This document shows positions 37,372-47,091 of a DNA stretch of 53,172 nt, in pieces; position 1 is the first letter of the stretch; each line of letters starts with the position of its first letter. Made by a program: the position numbers and the translations under genes. Origin of the DNA: Nocardiopsis suaedae (GTDB lineage Bacteria > Actinomycetota > Actinomycetes > Streptosporangiales > Streptosporangiaceae); NCBI RefSeq assembly GCF_027706745.1, contig NZ_JAQFWP010000049.1, forward strand, positions 1 to 53,172, written 5' to 3'. The notes under the pieces are model-generated. The model searched no databases. It saw only the letters and a program-made list of their open reading frames with translations, and was not told the DNA's origin.

Positions 37372-39213
37372 GTACATCCGCTCGACCGTCTCGGCCTCGC
37401 GCTCCATGATGCGGGCGCGGCGCAGTTTCAGCGTCGGGGTGAGGGTGGCGTCCTCGACCCCGAAGGGGCGCGGCACGATGGAGAACGCCCGGACCGACTC
37501 GGCGCGGGAGACGGCGGCGTTCCCTGCGTCGACGGCCTTCTGCACCTCGGCGCGCAGGTCGGGGTCGTCGGCCAGGGCGTCCGCGCCGGCGTCGGCGGGT
37601 CGGCCCGCCGAGGCCTTCCACGCCTCGAACTCCTCGGGGTCCAGGGTGATGAGCGCGGTGACGAAGGGGCGGCCGTCGCCGATGAGCATGCACTGGTCGA
37701 CCAGCGGGGACGCGCACACGCGCTCCTCGATGGGGACCGGGGCCACGTTCTTGCCCCCGGCGGTCACCAGGATCTCCTTCTTGCGGCCGGTGACGCGCAC
37801 GTACCCGTCGCCGTCGGCGGCGCCCAGGTCGCCGGTGGCGAACCAGCCGTCCCGGAAGGCCTCCTCGGTGGCGTCGGGGCGGTTCCAGTACCGCTCGAAG
37901 ACGGGGCCGCCCCTGACGAGGATCTCCCCGTCGTCGTCGATGCGCACGTCGACGCCGGGCAGCGGGCCGCCGATGGTCCCGGCACGGGAGCGGCCGGGCA
38001 GGTTGGCCAGCACGGCGGCGGTGGTCTCGGTGAGGCCGTAGCCCTCGATGACCTCCACGCCCACGCCCCGGTAGAAGTGGAAGAGCCGAACGTCGAGGGC
38101 GCCGCCGCCGGAGATGACGCGGGTGCAGCGGCCGCCGAGGGCACCGGTGAGCGGCCGGTAGACGATGGGCTCGAACAGGCGGCGGCGCAGCTTCAGCAGC
38201 GGGCCGGGGCCGCCGGGGGCGTCCAGGGCCTTGCTGTAGGCGACCGCGGTGTCGGTGGCGGCGTCGAAGATCCGGCGTTTGAGCCCGGAGGTGCGCTTGC
38301 GCGCGGTGGTGTGGATCTTCTCGAAGACGTAGGGCACGGCCAGCAGGAAGGTTGGCCGGAAGGTGCCCAGGTCGGCGATGAGCTCGCGGACGCCGGGGGC
38401 ATGGCCCAGCCGGGCCCCGGCGTGGACGGCGGCGACCTGCACCATGCGGCCGAACACGTGCGCCAGCGGCAGGAAGAGCAGCGTGGAGGGGGCGGCGTCG
38501 GGGTCGCCGCCGTCGTCGAAGAGGGCGGACAGCGCCGTGGTGGCGGCCTCGACCTCGGCGAAGAAGTTGGCGTGGGTGAGCACGCAGCCCTTGGGGGTGC
38601 CGGTGGTCCCGGAGGTGTAGACGATGGTGGCCGGGTCGCCGGGGCGCACGGCGGCGCGGCGCTCCTCGACCGCGGAGTCGGGCACCTCGGCGCCGGCGGC
38701 GGAGAGGGCCTCCAGCGCGCCCGGCTCGCCGCGCAGCGGGTCCATGGTCCACAGGTGGCGCAGGTCGGGCACGGAGGCGCGGACGCCCTCCACGGTGGCG
38801 GTGTTGTCCTCGCCGTCGACGACGCAGGCGCTCGCGCCGGAGTCGGAGAGGACCATGGCGATCTGCTCGGGCGAGGAGGAGGGGTAGACCGGCACGGTCA
38901 CCGCGCCGGCCGCCCAGATCGCGAAGTCGGCGACGGTCCACTCGTAGCGGTTGGCGGCGAGCAGGCCGACCCGGTCGCCGGGGGCGATGCCGGCGGCGAT
39001 GAGCCCCTTGGCCACGGCGGTGACCCGGGCGGCGACGTCGGCGCCGGAGAGGTCGCGCCAGCCGGGGGAGCCGCCGTCCTTCGCGCTGAGCATCGCGGCG
39101 CCGGGGTGCGCGGCGGCGCGTTCGTACAGGAGCTCGGCCAGGCCGCCGTGCTCGCGGGGCCGACCGGTCGCGGGGGTCGAGATGTGGGTCACGCTTCCGT
39201 GTCTATCCGACAT
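37360..39213 (-). CDS. Long-chain acyl-CoA synthetase (AMP-binding)
   Basis: A 617-residue adenylate-forming enzyme that would activate fatty acids with ATP and CoA. Core motifs are complete: P-loop IVYTSGTTGTPKGCVLTH, LPLAHVFGRM, the A5 motif IEGYGLTETTA, DGWFATGDLG, and GRKKEILVTAGGKN; the final Lys is in LTPTLKLRR. It lacks a membrane segment. ATG at 39213 is used; a GTG at 39192 with GGAA before it is about as likely. It lies just downstream of the hotdog thioesterase gene on the same strand (114 bases between), suggesting linked acyl-CoA making and hydrolysis. Confidence 0.92.
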   Translation of the reverse strand: MSDRHGSVTHISTPATGRPREHGGLAELLYERAAAHPGAAMLSAKDGGSPGWRDLSGADVAARVTAVAKGLIAAGIAPGDRVGLLAANRYEWTVADFAIWAAGAVTVPVYPSSSPEQIAMVLSDSGASACVVDGEDNTATVEGVRASVPDLRHLWTMDPLRGEPGALEALSAAGAEVPDSAVEERRAAVRPGDPATIVYTSGTTGTPKGCVLTHANFFAEVEAATTALSALFDDGGDPDAAPSTLLFLPLAHVFGRMVQVAAVHAGARLGHAPGVRELIADLGTFRPTFLLAVPYVFEKIHTTARKRTSGLKRRIFDAATDTAVAYSKALDAPGGPGPLLKLRRRLFEPIVYRPLTGALGGRCTRVISGGGALDVRLFHFYRGVGVEVIEGYGLTETTAAVLANLPGRSRAGTIGGPLPGVDVRIDDDGEILVRGGPVFERYWNRPDATEEAFRDGWFATGDLGAADGDGYVRVTGRKKEILVTAGGKNVAPVPIEERVCASPLVDQCMLIGDGRPFVTALITLDPEEFEAWKASAGRPADAGADALADDPDLRAEVQKAVDAGNAAVSRAESVRAFSIVPRPFGVEDATLTPTLKLRRARIMEREAETVERMYAKR

Positions 39214-39327
39214 TCGCAACAAATCCGAACATCACACCTCAGACAGGGACATGAGAAAGGCCATACCGGCGAGTAACCTCCTTCACGCCCGGCGCCGCGC
39301 ACCGGTCGCCCCCACGACCCGCGGGGC

Positions 39328-39987
39328 TCACTCCGGCAGTTCGAGGCGGACCATGATGGCGGTGCCCTCGGCGGTGACCTCGCCGCCGTGGCGGATCTCC
39401 CCGGAGACGAAGACCTTGCGCCGCTCGGTTCCGGTCACCCGGGCGCGGACCTCGAGGGGGACGTTGAGCGGGGTGGGCCTGCGGTAGTCCACGTCGAGGT
39501 TGGCGGTCAGGCCCGGCATCCCGGCCGCGCTGGCGGCGGACCCCAGGGCCTGGTCCAGCACGGCGGCGAGCCAGCCCCCGTGCACGAGCCCGGGCGGGCC
39601 CTCGTACAGGCCGTTGAGGGTGAAGTCCGCGCGCAGGCCCTCGCCGTCCTTGTCCAGGGCGATCGGCGGGGCGAGGGGGTTGACCGGCCCGGAGACGCCG
39701 TTGGTGATGGTGCCGTACTCGGTGCCGCCGTCGGAGTAGGTGGAGCGGACCATGGTGCCGATGGGACGGCGGTCGCCGCGGAGCATCTCCTCGGCCTTGG
39801 CCACCGCGTCGGCGGCCGCGGACAGCGCCTCGGGGGCGGCCTCGGTGTGGGCGGCCGTGTCCATCAGCGAGCGCACCCGGTCCACGAGCGCGGAGAGCTC
39901 CGCGGGGATCTGCTCCTCGGGGACCACGGTGAACCCGTACTCGGCGGGGTCCGGCTTTTCCGCTACCGGCTGTGCGTCGACCGTCAT
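39328..39987 (-). CDS. PaaI-type hotdog thioesterase
   Basis: A 219-residue protein. The first about 95 residues are a helical extension. Residues 100-215 form a hotdog fold with the PaaI motif PGLVHGGWLAAVLDQALG, whose His-Gly-Gly helix is the usual active-site helix, followed by LTANLDVDYRRPTPLNVPLEVRARV. It would hydrolyse an acyl- or aryl-CoA thioester. The ATG at 39987 has GAAGGAAG just upstream. Its neighbour on the same strand is an acyl-CoA synthetase; the divergent neighbour is an AraC regulator. Confidence 0.88.
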   Translation of the reverse strand: MTVDAQPVAEKPDPAEYGFTVVPEEQIPAELSALVDRVRSLMDTAAHTEAAPEALSAAADAVAKAEEMLRGDRRPIGTMVRSTYSDGGTEYGTITNGVSGPVNPLAPPIALDKDGEGLRADFTLNGLYEGPPGLVHGGWLAAVLDQALGSAASAAGMPGLTANLDVDYRRPTPLNVPLEVRARVTGTERRKVFVSGEIRHGGEVTAEGTAIMVRLELPE

Positions 39988-40203
39988 GGCTTCCTTCGTC
40001 GGCTCGTCGTCCCGCACCGGTCGGCGCGGGCGGTCGGGCGCCGGTCCGGCGCCACTGAAACCGAATATTACTCGGTAGTAGTTTTCGGGGCCGCCACCTG
40101 GGGGCGGGACCCGTCCCACCAGCAGAGAACAACCCGGACACATCGGGCGGTATTTCGTGAATCGCGCCACCCGGACCGCCCGGCGCCGCCCTACGCTGAC
40201 AGG

Positions 40204-41064
40204 ATGAGCACGCCTCCCCGCGACACCGCGCGCTATTGGCGCCACCCCGGGCTGCCCGGCGTCGACCTGCTCAAGGCGCACTACGTCCGGCACGCCTTCA
40301 CCCCGCACACGCACGACGCCTACACCCTCGCGGTGATCGAGTCCGGGATCGAGGTCTACGACTACAAGGGCACCACCCACCGGGTCGGCGCGGACGGGAT
40401 CGCCCTGGTGGAGCCGGGGGTGGTGCACACCGGGCACGCGGGGGTGCCGGAGGGGTGGCGGTACCGGGTGCTGTACCCGGACGCGGAGGTCGTCGCCGAC
40501 GCGGCCCGCGACATCGGGATGGCGGGGGCGCCGCTGTTCACCGACTCCTCGGCGCACGCCCCCGCGACCGCGGAGGTGCTCCGCGCCGCCCACCGGGCCG
40601 CCGAGCGGGGCGACAGGCTCAGCGCCTCGACACTGACCCGCCAGGCCCTGTACCGGCTGCTCGCCGCGCACGCCACCGACTCCGCGCGCGCGGCCGCCAC
40701 CCCGGCGCCGCGCCGTACGGTCGCCGAGGCGAGGGAGATCCTGCGATCCGCCATGGCCGACCCGCCGTCCCTTGAGGAGCTGGCCGAGCAGGTGGGGGTG
40801 TCGGCGTTCGCCCTGCTCCGCGCATTCCGCCGTGACCTGGGGCTGCCGCCGCACGCCTACCTGAACAGCGCGCGCGTGGAACGGGCCCGCCGCCTGCTGG
40901 CCGACGGGACTCCGCCCTCGGAGGTGGCGCCCGCCGTGGGCTTCGCAGACCAGCCGCACCTGACCCGCCACTTCAAACGCAGGACCGGGGTACCACCGGG
41001 CGAGTTCCAGAAGGGCATCCTGGGAGCGGTGCCGGGGCCCCCGGACGCTGCTCCCGCGCCCTGA
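40204..41064 (+). CDS. AraC-family transcriptional regulator
   Basis: A 286-residue AraC-type regulator. The N-terminal cupin-like sensor (about 10-120) includes FTPHTHDAYTLAVIESG and ALVEPGVVHTGHAG. The C-terminal double helix-turn-helix (about 170-270) shows PSLEELAEQVGVSAFALLRAFRRDLGLPPHAYLNSARVERARRLL and SEVAPAVGFADQPHLTRHFKRRTGVPPGEF. The next genes on the strand are a small membrane protein and azlCD, so it probably responds to an amino acid or similar solute and controls their export; this is inferred from context. The ATG at 40204 follows a CAGG. Confidence 0.92.
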   Translation: MSTPPRDTARYWRHPGLPGVDLLKAHYVRHAFTPHTHDAYTLAVIESGIEVYDYKGTTHRVGADGIALVEPGVVHTGHAGVPEGWRYRVLYPDAEVVADAARDIGMAGAPLFTDSSAHAPATAEVLRAAHRAAERGDRLSASTLTRQALYRLLAAHATDSARAAATPAPRRTVAEAREILRSAMADPPSLEELAEQVGVSAFALLRAFRRDLGLPPHAYLNSARVERARRLLADGTPPSEVAPAVGFADQPHLTRHFKRRTGVPPGEFQKGILGAVPGPPDAAPAP

Positions 41065-41118
41065 GCAGCCCCACCGGCCCACTGCCCGTTCGGACCTCCC
41101 CCACCCGAAGGAGCGGAC

Positions 41119-41613
41119 ATGGCATCTCCCGCCCCCGTACGCGCCCGGCACCACCCCTGGCCGACGGTCCCCTACACCGTCACGGGCGTTCTCGTGCTGC
41201 TCTGGGGGACCATCGGGCTGGGGCTCCACGGGACCATCGATTACGCGTTGCTCATCGGCGCCGGCGCGGTCCAGACCGCCTCGTCCCTTGTGACCGCCGG
41301 AATGCCCGCCTGCGAATACGTGCCGACGACCAACAGCCTGACCCGCCGGTCCCCCCTCAGACGCCGGGCCCGGGGGCCCTTCACCCCCAGTCCGGGCCAA
41401 CGGTTCGCCGTCCATGAGAACGCCGTCGTGCTCGCCCCTGAGGGGGCGTCCCACGGCCCGGCGATCGTGCGCCGGAACCGCGTCCACCCGAACGACTGGG
41501 GCGCGCTGGCCGCCGCCGTCTCCCGGGCGAACGCGCGCACCGCGGCCGGACCGACCGCATTCGGAGACGGTGCCGCCCTGGCGGAGCACTACCGCCATGA
41601 GTGGCGGCCGTGA
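41119..41613 (+). CDS. Small membrane protein of unknown function
   Basis: A 164-residue protein with hydrophobic segments at about 17-35 and 40-62 and a hydrophilic C-terminal half (about 75-164) rich in Arg and Ala. The ATG has a good GAAGGAG site. No family is recognised. It lies between the AraC regulator and azlC on the same strand, and codon use is like its neighbours. It may be an accessory to the exporter or unrelated. Confidence 0.6.
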   Translation: MASPAPVRARHHPWPTVPYTVTGVLVLLWGTIGLGLHGTIDYALLIGAGAVQTASSLVTAGMPACEYVPTTNSLTRRSPLRRRARGPFTPSPGQRFAVHENAVVLAPEGASHGPAIVRRNRVHPNDWGALAAAVSRANARTAAGPTAFGDGAALAEHYRHEWRP

Positions 41614-41716
41614 AGGGACCTCGAACCTGCTCCCGCGGGAACCGCAACGTCGCACCGGCACCGAAGCGCAATAACGTTCAAGACCGCCCCGGGGGCCGCT
41701 CCGTAGCGTTCCTCGT

Positions 41717-42481
41717 GTGAACACGTCAGCATTCGCACCCTCTCCCCCGGTGCGCGACGCGCTGGGGATCGGGCTGGCCGTCGGCGTCTCCGGTGTGGCC
41801 TTCGGCACCGCGTCGGTCGCGGCGGGCCTCACCGTCGCCCAGACCTGCGCCTTGAGCCTCTTCGCCTTCACCGGGGCCTCGCAGTTCGCCCTCATCGGTG
41901 TCGTCGCCGGGGGCGGGAACGTCATCGCCGGGGCCGCCGGCGCCCTGCTCCTCGGCGCACGCAACACCCTCTACGGGCTGCGCCTGGCCGACATCCTCGG
42001 CGTGCGGGGCGTCCGCAAGGCCGTCGCCGCCCACGGCGTGATCGACGAGACCGCCGCCGCCGCGCTCGCCCAGCCGACGCCCGCCGCCGCCCGGACCGCC
42101 TTCACGGCGACCTTCGCCGCGCTGTTCATCTTCTGGAACGCCACCACCCTGCTGGGCGCGGCGGCCACCGAGCGGGTCGGCGACACCTCGGCATTCGGAC
42201 TGGACGCGGTGGGTCCGGCGATCTTCCTGGCCCTGGTCTGGCCCCGGCTGCGCGAAGGGCGCAGGATCGTGCTGGTCGCGGCCGTCGGCGCGGGCCTGGC
42301 CCTCGCCGCCGTCCCCGTGCTGCCGCCCGGCGTCCCGGTCCTCGTCGCCGCCGCGGCCGCGCTGCTGGGGCCCGCACCGGCCGCCGCGGAAGGGGGAGCC
42401 GGTGGGGCCGACGGCCCCGACGCCCCGGGCCCAGACACCCCCGCCGCCGACGCCGACCGCCCCCGGGAGGTGCGGCCATGA
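41717..42481 (+). CDS. azlC: AzlC family branched-chain amino acid exporter subunit
   Basis: The large subunit of a two-part LIV-E/AzlCD exporter of branched-chain amino acids, in the inner membrane. Of 254 residues, the AzlC core carries about seven hydrophobic helices, with GLAVGVSGVAFGTASVAAGLT, SLFAFTGASQFALIGV and the LLLGARNTLYGLRLADIL segment typical of the family. A hydrophilic Pro/Asp tail (about 220-254) precedes the stop. The GTG start is 41717. Its end overlaps azlD by four bases (ATGA). Confidence 0.93.
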   Translation: MNTSAFAPSPPVRDALGIGLAVGVSGVAFGTASVAAGLTVAQTCALSLFAFTGASQFALIGVVAGGGNVIAGAAGALLLGARNTLYGLRLADILGVRGVRKAVAAHGVIDETAAAALAQPTPAAARTAFTATFAALFIFWNATTLLGAAATERVGDTSAFGLDAVGPAIFLALVWPRLREGRRIVLVAAVGAGLALAAVPVLPPGVPVLVAAAAALLGPAPAAAEGGAGGADGPDAPGPDTPAADADRPREVRP

Positions 42482-42795
42482 CCGTCTGGATCGCGATCGC
42501 CGTCACCGCCGCGGGCTGCTACGCCCTCAAGTACGCCGGGCTGGCCGCCCCGCGCCGCCTGCTCGACCACCCCGCCGTGCGCCGGTTCGCCATGACCGTC
42601 CCCGTCGCGCTGCTCGCGGCCCTGGTGGCCGTGCAGACCTTCTCCGACGGCGGCTCCGCGCTCACCGCCGACACCGCGCGCCTGGCCGGGGTCGGGGCGG
42701 CCGCCACCGCACTCCTGCTCCGCGCGCCGTTCCTGGTCGTGGTCGCCGCGGCGGCGGGAACCACCGCCCTGCTGCGCGCCCTGGGCCTCGGCTGA
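42478..42795 (+). CDS. azlD: AzlD family exporter small subunit
   Basis: The 105-residue small partner of AzlC, with four predicted membrane helices (about 2-20, 38-56, 67-85, 82-100). Typical AzlD elements are CYALKYAGL near the start and HPAVRRFAMTVPVALLAALVAVQTF. The four-base overlap with azlC shows translational coupling, as expected for fixed stoichiometry. A ThDP-dependent enzyme gene follows after about 120 bases. Confidence 0.92.
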   Translation: MTVWIAIAVTAAGCYALKYAGLAAPRRLLDHPAVRRFAMTVPVALLAALVAVQTFSDGGSALTADTARLAGVGAAATALLLRAPFLVVVAAAAGTTALLRALGLG

Positions 42796-42918
42796 AACGC
42801 CCCATCCGCGCCCGCGGCCGCGTGACGGACCCGCTCCCCTCGGGCAGGATGGCGGTGACCGGCGGGGGCGGCATACCGCCCCCGCCCACGTGTGCCTTGC
42901 GACGACGGAAGGACGACC

Positions 42919-44604
42919 GTGCCCCCCGAGACCCCCCTGCCCAGTGGGCCCACCGCCGCCGAGGCGGTCGCGGAACTGCTCGCCGCCGCCCATGTGCGGC
43001 GCTGCTACACCGTCCCCGGCGAGAGCTTCTTGGAACTGGCCGACGCGATCGACCGGCGCAGCGACATGCAGCTGGTGTCGACCCGCCACGAGGGCGGAGC
43101 CGGGTTCATGGCCGAGGCCGAGGGCAAGCTCATCGGCTTCCCCGCCGCCGCGGCCGCCACCCGCGGCCCCGGCGCTTCCAACCTGGCGGTGGCGGTGCAC
43201 ACGGCCATGCAGGACTCCACCCCGATGATCGTGTTCCTCGGCCAGGTGGAGACCGACCGCCTGGGCCGGGAGGCGTTCCAGGAGGTGGACCTGACCGCCT
43301 TCTACGCCCCGATCACCAAGTGGTCGACGACGGTGACGCGCGCCGACCGGCTGGTGGAGGCGACCTCGCGCGGGCTGCGGATCGCCACCTCGGGCCGCCC
43401 GGGCCCAGTGGCGATCGCCGTCCCGGGCGATCTGTGGGGGCAGGCGGCCGGGGTGCTGGGCCCCCTGCCGGGGACGTTCCCGCCCCGCCCCTCGCTCGCC
43501 GAGGAGGAGCGGGACCGCCTGGCGCGGTGGCTGGCCGGGGCCGAGCGGCCGGTGATCATCGCCGGGGGCGGGGCGCGCGCCGCGCGCGAGGAGCTGGTGC
43601 GGGTCGCCGAGCGGTTCCAGGCCGGGGTGTACGCCGCCTGGCGGCGCCAGGACGTGTTCCCCAACGACCACCCGCTCTACCTGGGCCATCTGGGGCTGGG
43701 GTGCCCGCCGCAGGTGCTGGGCGCCCTGGAGGAGGCGGACGCGGTGCTGGTGGTCGGCTCCCGGCTGAGCGAGGTCACCACCCAGGCCTACCGGTTCCCC
43801 GCGCCCGGGGTGCGGGTCGTCGACTCCCGCGTCGCGCAGATCGACATCGACCCCGACCAGGTGGGGGCGGTCGCCGGGGTGTGGATGGGCGCGGTCGCCG
43901 ACGCCCGGCGGGCGCTGGAGGCGCTGGCCGCGTCGCCGACCACGGCCATGTACCGCGACTTCGCCCCGGCGCACGCCGCGTGGGAGGGGACGACGGTCCC
44001 GGACCCGGCCGCCGCCTCCCACCCGGGCGGACGGCTGCACCCGTGGGCGGTGGTGGAGGGCATGCGCGCGGTGCTGCCCCGGGACACGGTGATCACCAAC
44101 GACGCGGGCAACTTCGCGGCGTTCCTGCACCGGGGGTGGCGCTTCAACGAGCCGCGCACCCAGCTCGCGCCCACCAGCGGCGCGATGGGGTACGCGGTCC
44201 CCGCGGCGGTCGCGGCGAAGCTGGTGGAACCGCACCGGACCGTGGTGGCGGCCGTGGGCGACGGCGGCGCGCTGATGACCGGGCAGGAGCTGGAGACGGC
44301 GGTTCGGCTGCGCGTGCCGGTGGTCGTGGTGGTGTTCCAGAACGGGCTGTACGGCACCATCGCCATGCACCAGGCCAAAGAGATGGGCCGCACGGCCGCG
44401 GTCGACATCAGCGGCCCGCTCGACCTGGCGGGTTACGCCCGCTCCCTGGGGGCGCGCGGGGCGACGGCGCACACGCCCGAGGAGTTCGGGAAGGCCCTGT
44501 CCGAGGCGCTCGATTCGGACCTGCCCACCCTGATCGACGCCCGGACCGACCCGGACGTGATCAGTCCCGGCACGACCCTGTCGGGCCTGCTGGGCGAGGA
44601 CTGA
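42919..44604 (+). CDS. ThDP-dependent decarboxylase/acetolactate synthase-like enzyme
   Basis: A 561-residue enzyme with the three-domain layout of acetolactate synthase and benzoylformate decarboxylase. The N-terminal Pyr domain has the catalytic Glu (STRHEGGAGFMAEAEG) and TRGPGASNL. The PP domain has the ThDP-Mg motif VGDGGALMTGQELETAVRLRVPVVVVVFQN. A central Rossmann domain lies between. The residues lining the FAD and acceptor sites of true acetolactate synthase are not obviously kept, so it may be a 2-oxo-acid decarboxylase or lyase. The GTG at 42919 has GGAAGGA five bases upstream. Same direction as azlCD; possibly related metabolism of branched-chain keto acids. Confidence 0.85.
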   Translation: MPPETPLPSGPTAAEAVAELLAAAHVRRCYTVPGESFLELADAIDRRSDMQLVSTRHEGGAGFMAEAEGKLIGFPAAAAATRGPGASNLAVAVHTAMQDSTPMIVFLGQVETDRLGREAFQEVDLTAFYAPITKWSTTVTRADRLVEATSRGLRIATSGRPGPVAIAVPGDLWGQAAGVLGPLPGTFPPRPSLAEEERDRLARWLAGAERPVIIAGGGARAAREELVRVAERFQAGVYAAWRRQDVFPNDHPLYLGHLGLGCPPQVLGALEEADAVLVVGSRLSEVTTQAYRFPAPGVRVVDSRVAQIDIDPDQVGAVAGVWMGAVADARRALEALAASPTTAMYRDFAPAHAAWEGTTVPDPAAASHPGGRLHPWAVVEGMRAVLPRDTVITNDAGNFAAFLHRGWRFNEPRTQLAPTSGAMGYAVPAAVAAKLVEPHRTVVAAVGDGGALMTGQELETAVRLRVPVVVVVFQNGLYGTIAMHQAKEMGRTAAVDISGPLDLAGYARSLGARGATAHTPEEFGKALSEALDSDLPTLIDARTDPDVISPGTTLSGLLGED

Positions 44605-45031
44605 GGCCCACCCGCTGGGCCGCCCCCGGCCGGTTCCGGGAGCGGCCCACCAGAGCACAAGGCGGTTTCATCGGTCGCGACCGCCCTCGGCGGGCGGGCG
44701 CCGGGGGCCGCCTCGCGGAAGGGCGGGTCGCCGGTCACGACCGTGGAGCGCGGTCACACCGTTCCGACGGGCGTGCGGACCTGTCCGGCCGAGGAGCCGC
44801 CAGGTCATCATCGCGTCCGAGGTTGACGACCCCGTCCGCAGGGGGCCGCCGCGCGGACGGCGTCCGCCGGAGCGGTGGCGTCTTCGACAGCCGAGGCCGC
44901 GGTCTCCGGCCGCCCGCCGGCCGCGGGGAGCGGCGGTCGGCACCCCGTACGCGGTCCAGGCGCGCTCCCGGACCTCCTCCGGGCCGCGCCCCGCCCCGGG
45001 CGGGCGGCGTGCACACCGCTCCGGCGCGTTC
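44605..45031. other. Convergent intergenic region, nothing assigned
   Basis: GC-rich spacer between convergent genes. I see no supportable gene, tRNA or strong hairpin. Some short blocks (for example CGGTCGTGACCGG on the minus strand) resemble family A repeats, but too weakly to call. Confidence 0.4.
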
Positions 45032-45958
45032 TCAGGCGCGCACCGCCGCCGCGGCCGCCTCCGGGTTCATCGCCGCCTCACGGAGGGCCCGGACGGTCGC
45101 GCTGATGGCGGGCCTACGTGCCGCGTCCGCGTTCCAGAACACGTACACCTGCCGGACCAGCGCCGGCTGCACCTGCACCAAGCGCACCCCCTCGGGCACC
45201 GGCCCCCGGCCCAGGCGCGGCATCACCGCCGCCCCCAGCCCGGCCGCGACCAGCGCCAGCTTGGTCTGGTGCTCCTCGGCGGTGTGCACGATCCGCGGCT
45301 CGTTCCCCTGCTCGCTGATCATCCGGTGCAGCCACTCGCCGCACGCGCCCCCGCGCGGCCAGCTGATCCAGGGCAGGTCCAGCACCTCGTCCAGCGCGAC
45401 CAGCCCGCGGTGCGCCAGCGGGTGCCCGGAGGGCAGCGCCAGGTCGGCGATGTCCTCCATCAGCGGGGTGCGCTCCATCCCGCGCGGCAGCGGGAGCGGT
45501 GCCCCCGTCCAGTCCACGACGACCGCCATGTCGGCGTCGCCCCTGCTCACCGCCGGGATGCTGTCGTCCGGCTCCTGCTCGACCAGTTCCACGGCGAGCC
45601 GGGGGTGGCTCTCCCGCAGCGACACCAGGGCGTGCGGCACCAGGCCGCGCGCGGCGGTCGCGATCGACGCCAGGCGCAGGTGCCCGATGACCGCGTCGCG
45701 GTGCGCCTCCAGGTCGGCCTCGGCCTGGCGGACCAGCGAGAGGATCTGCCCGGTGTGCTCGACCAGTACCTCGGCGGCCTCGGTGAGCCGGATCCCGCGC
45801 CCGTTGCGCTCGACGAGGGGCTGGCCGACCTCCCGTTCCAGCTTGCTCAGCTGTTGGGAGACGGCCGAGTTGGTGACCCGGAGCTCCTCTGCGGCCCCGG
45901 TGAGCGATCCGTTGGCGGCGATGGCGTGCAGGACGCGCATTCGATCCACGCTCAGCAT
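45032..45958 (-). CDS. LysR-family transcriptional regulator
   Basis: A 308-residue LysR regulator. The N-terminal winged helix-turn-helix (1-62: RMRVLHAIAANGSLTGAAEELRVTNSAVSQQLSKLEREVGQPLVER) is canonical. A linker helix leads to a periplasmic-binding-protein-like effector domain (about 90-295) with GDADMAVVVDWTG and AAGLGAAVMPRLG. The ligand is unknown. ATG 45958 is used; a second ATG six codons later is possible. No divergent partner gene is present (the upstream neighbour is rluD on the same strand), so the target is not evident. Confidence 0.9.
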   Translation of the reverse strand: MLSVDRMRVLHAIAANGSLTGAAEELRVTNSAVSQQLSKLEREVGQPLVERNGRGIRLTEAAEVLVEHTGQILSLVRQAEADLEAHRDAVIGHLRLASIATAARGLVPHALVSLRESHPRLAVELVEQEPDDSIPAVSRGDADMAVVVDWTGAPLPLPRGMERTPLMEDIADLALPSGHPLAHRGLVALDEVLDLPWISWPRGGACGEWLHRMISEQGNEPRIVHTAEEHQTKLALVAAGLGAAVMPRLGRGPVPEGVRLVQVQPALVRQVYVFWNADAARRPAISATVRALREAAMNPEAAAAAVRA

Positions 45959-46035
45959 GAAGTGATGCTAACGCCGCGAACGCCGCATTCGAAGCTGTTG
46001 TGAGCGGTCCGACGTCCAAGGGGTGAGATGTCCGG

Positions 46036-46061
46036 CGCCGGGCCGCCGTGGCGGCCCGGCG
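46036..46061 (-). terminator. Terminator after rluD operon
   Basis: CGCCGGGCCGCC and GGCGGCCCGGCG form a perfect 12-bp stem with a two-base loop about 100 bases past the rluD stop. It separates this operon from lysR. Confidence 0.65.
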
Positions 46062-46164
46062 GTCCCGGCTGCGAGGGCCCCGGCGGCCTCACCTCCGCGC
46101 CCCGGGGCACGGGGCCCAGGCACGGGGCACGGAGCGCAGGGCCCCGGCCGCTGGGCCCATCCGC

Positions 46165-47091
46165 CTAATCCTCGCGCAGCTTCTCGACCGCCGCGGCCAG
46201 GTCGTCCGGGTAGGGGCTCTCGAACTCCACCGGCCGCCCCTCGGTCGGGTGGTCGAAGCCCAGCCGCACGGCGTGCAGCCACTGGCGGGCCACCCCCAGC
46301 CGCTCGGCCAGGGTCGGGTCGGCCCCGTACAGCCGGTCCCCCACGCAGGGGTGGCGCAGCGCCGACATGTGCACGCGGATCTGGTGGGTGCGGCCGGTCT
46401 CCAGCTTGATCTCCAGCAGGCTGGCCGCGCGGAACGCCTCGATGGTGTCGTAGTGGGTCACCGACGGGCGGCCGCCCGCGACCACGGCGAAGCGCCCGTC
46501 GCCGGAGGGGTGGCGGTCGATCGGGGCGTCCACGGTGCCGCGCAGCGGGTCCGGGTGGCCCTGCACCAGCGTGTGGTAGCGCTTGTCGACCGTGCGCTCC
46601 TTGAAGGCGCGCTTGAGCACCGAGTACGCGCCCTCGCTCTTGGCGAGCACCATCAGGCCGGTGGTGTTGGCGTCCAGCCGGTGCACGATGCCCTGCCGCT
46701 CGGCGGCGCCGCTCGTGGTGAGCTGCACGCCCATGGCCAGCAGGCCCTCCAGCACCGAGGGGCCGGTCCAGCCCACGGTGGGGTGGGCGACCACGCCGAT
46801 CGGCTTGTCGACGACGACGATGTCGGCGTCCTCGTGCACGATGCGCAGGCCCGGCACCGGTTCGGGCCGGGGCGTCGGCGCCGACGGCGGCGGGGGGAGG
46901 GTGACCTCCAGCCAGGACCCGGCGGCGACCCGGTCCGACTTGGCCGCGTCGGTCCCGTCGACGCGCACGTTGCCGTCGGCGATGAGCTCGGCGGCGCGGG
47001 TGCGGGACAGGCCGAACAGCCGCGCCATGGCCGCGTCGAGGCGGTCGCCTTCCAGTCCGTCCGGCACCGGCATGCTGCGGTGGTCGGTCAC
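46165..47091 (-). CDS. RluA/RluD-family pseudouridine synthase
   Basis: A 308-residue RNA pseudouridine synthase. The N-terminal S4 domain (about 15-75) contains [30 protein letters not shown]. The catalytic domain has the signature [16 protein letters not shown] with the nucleophile Asp, then [28 protein letters not shown] and GDRLYGAD. It would modify 23S rRNA uridines, like RluD. The GTG start overlaps the lspA stop by four bases (GTGA), a common actinobacterial lspA-rluD pairing. Confidence 0.94.
   Translation of the reverse strand: MTDHRSMPVPDGLEGDRLDAAMARLFGLSRTRAAELIADGNVRVDGTDAAKSDRVAAGSWLEVTLPPPPSAPTPRPEPVPGLRIVHEDADIVVVDKPIGVVAHPTVGWTGPSVLEGLLAMGVQLTTSGAAERQGIVHRLDANTTGLMVLAKSEGAYSVLKRAFKERTVDKRYHTLVQGHPDPLRGTVDAPIDRHPSGDGRFAVVAGGRPSVTHYDTIEAFRAASLLEIKLETGRTHQIRVHMSALRHPCVGDRLYGADPTLAERLGVARQWLHAVRLGFDHPTEGRPVEFESPYPDDLAAAVEKLRED

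Noticed and set aside
44640-44800. Possible fourth copy of repeat family A
   Set aside because: Only short GC-rich blocks match and their order is not kept.
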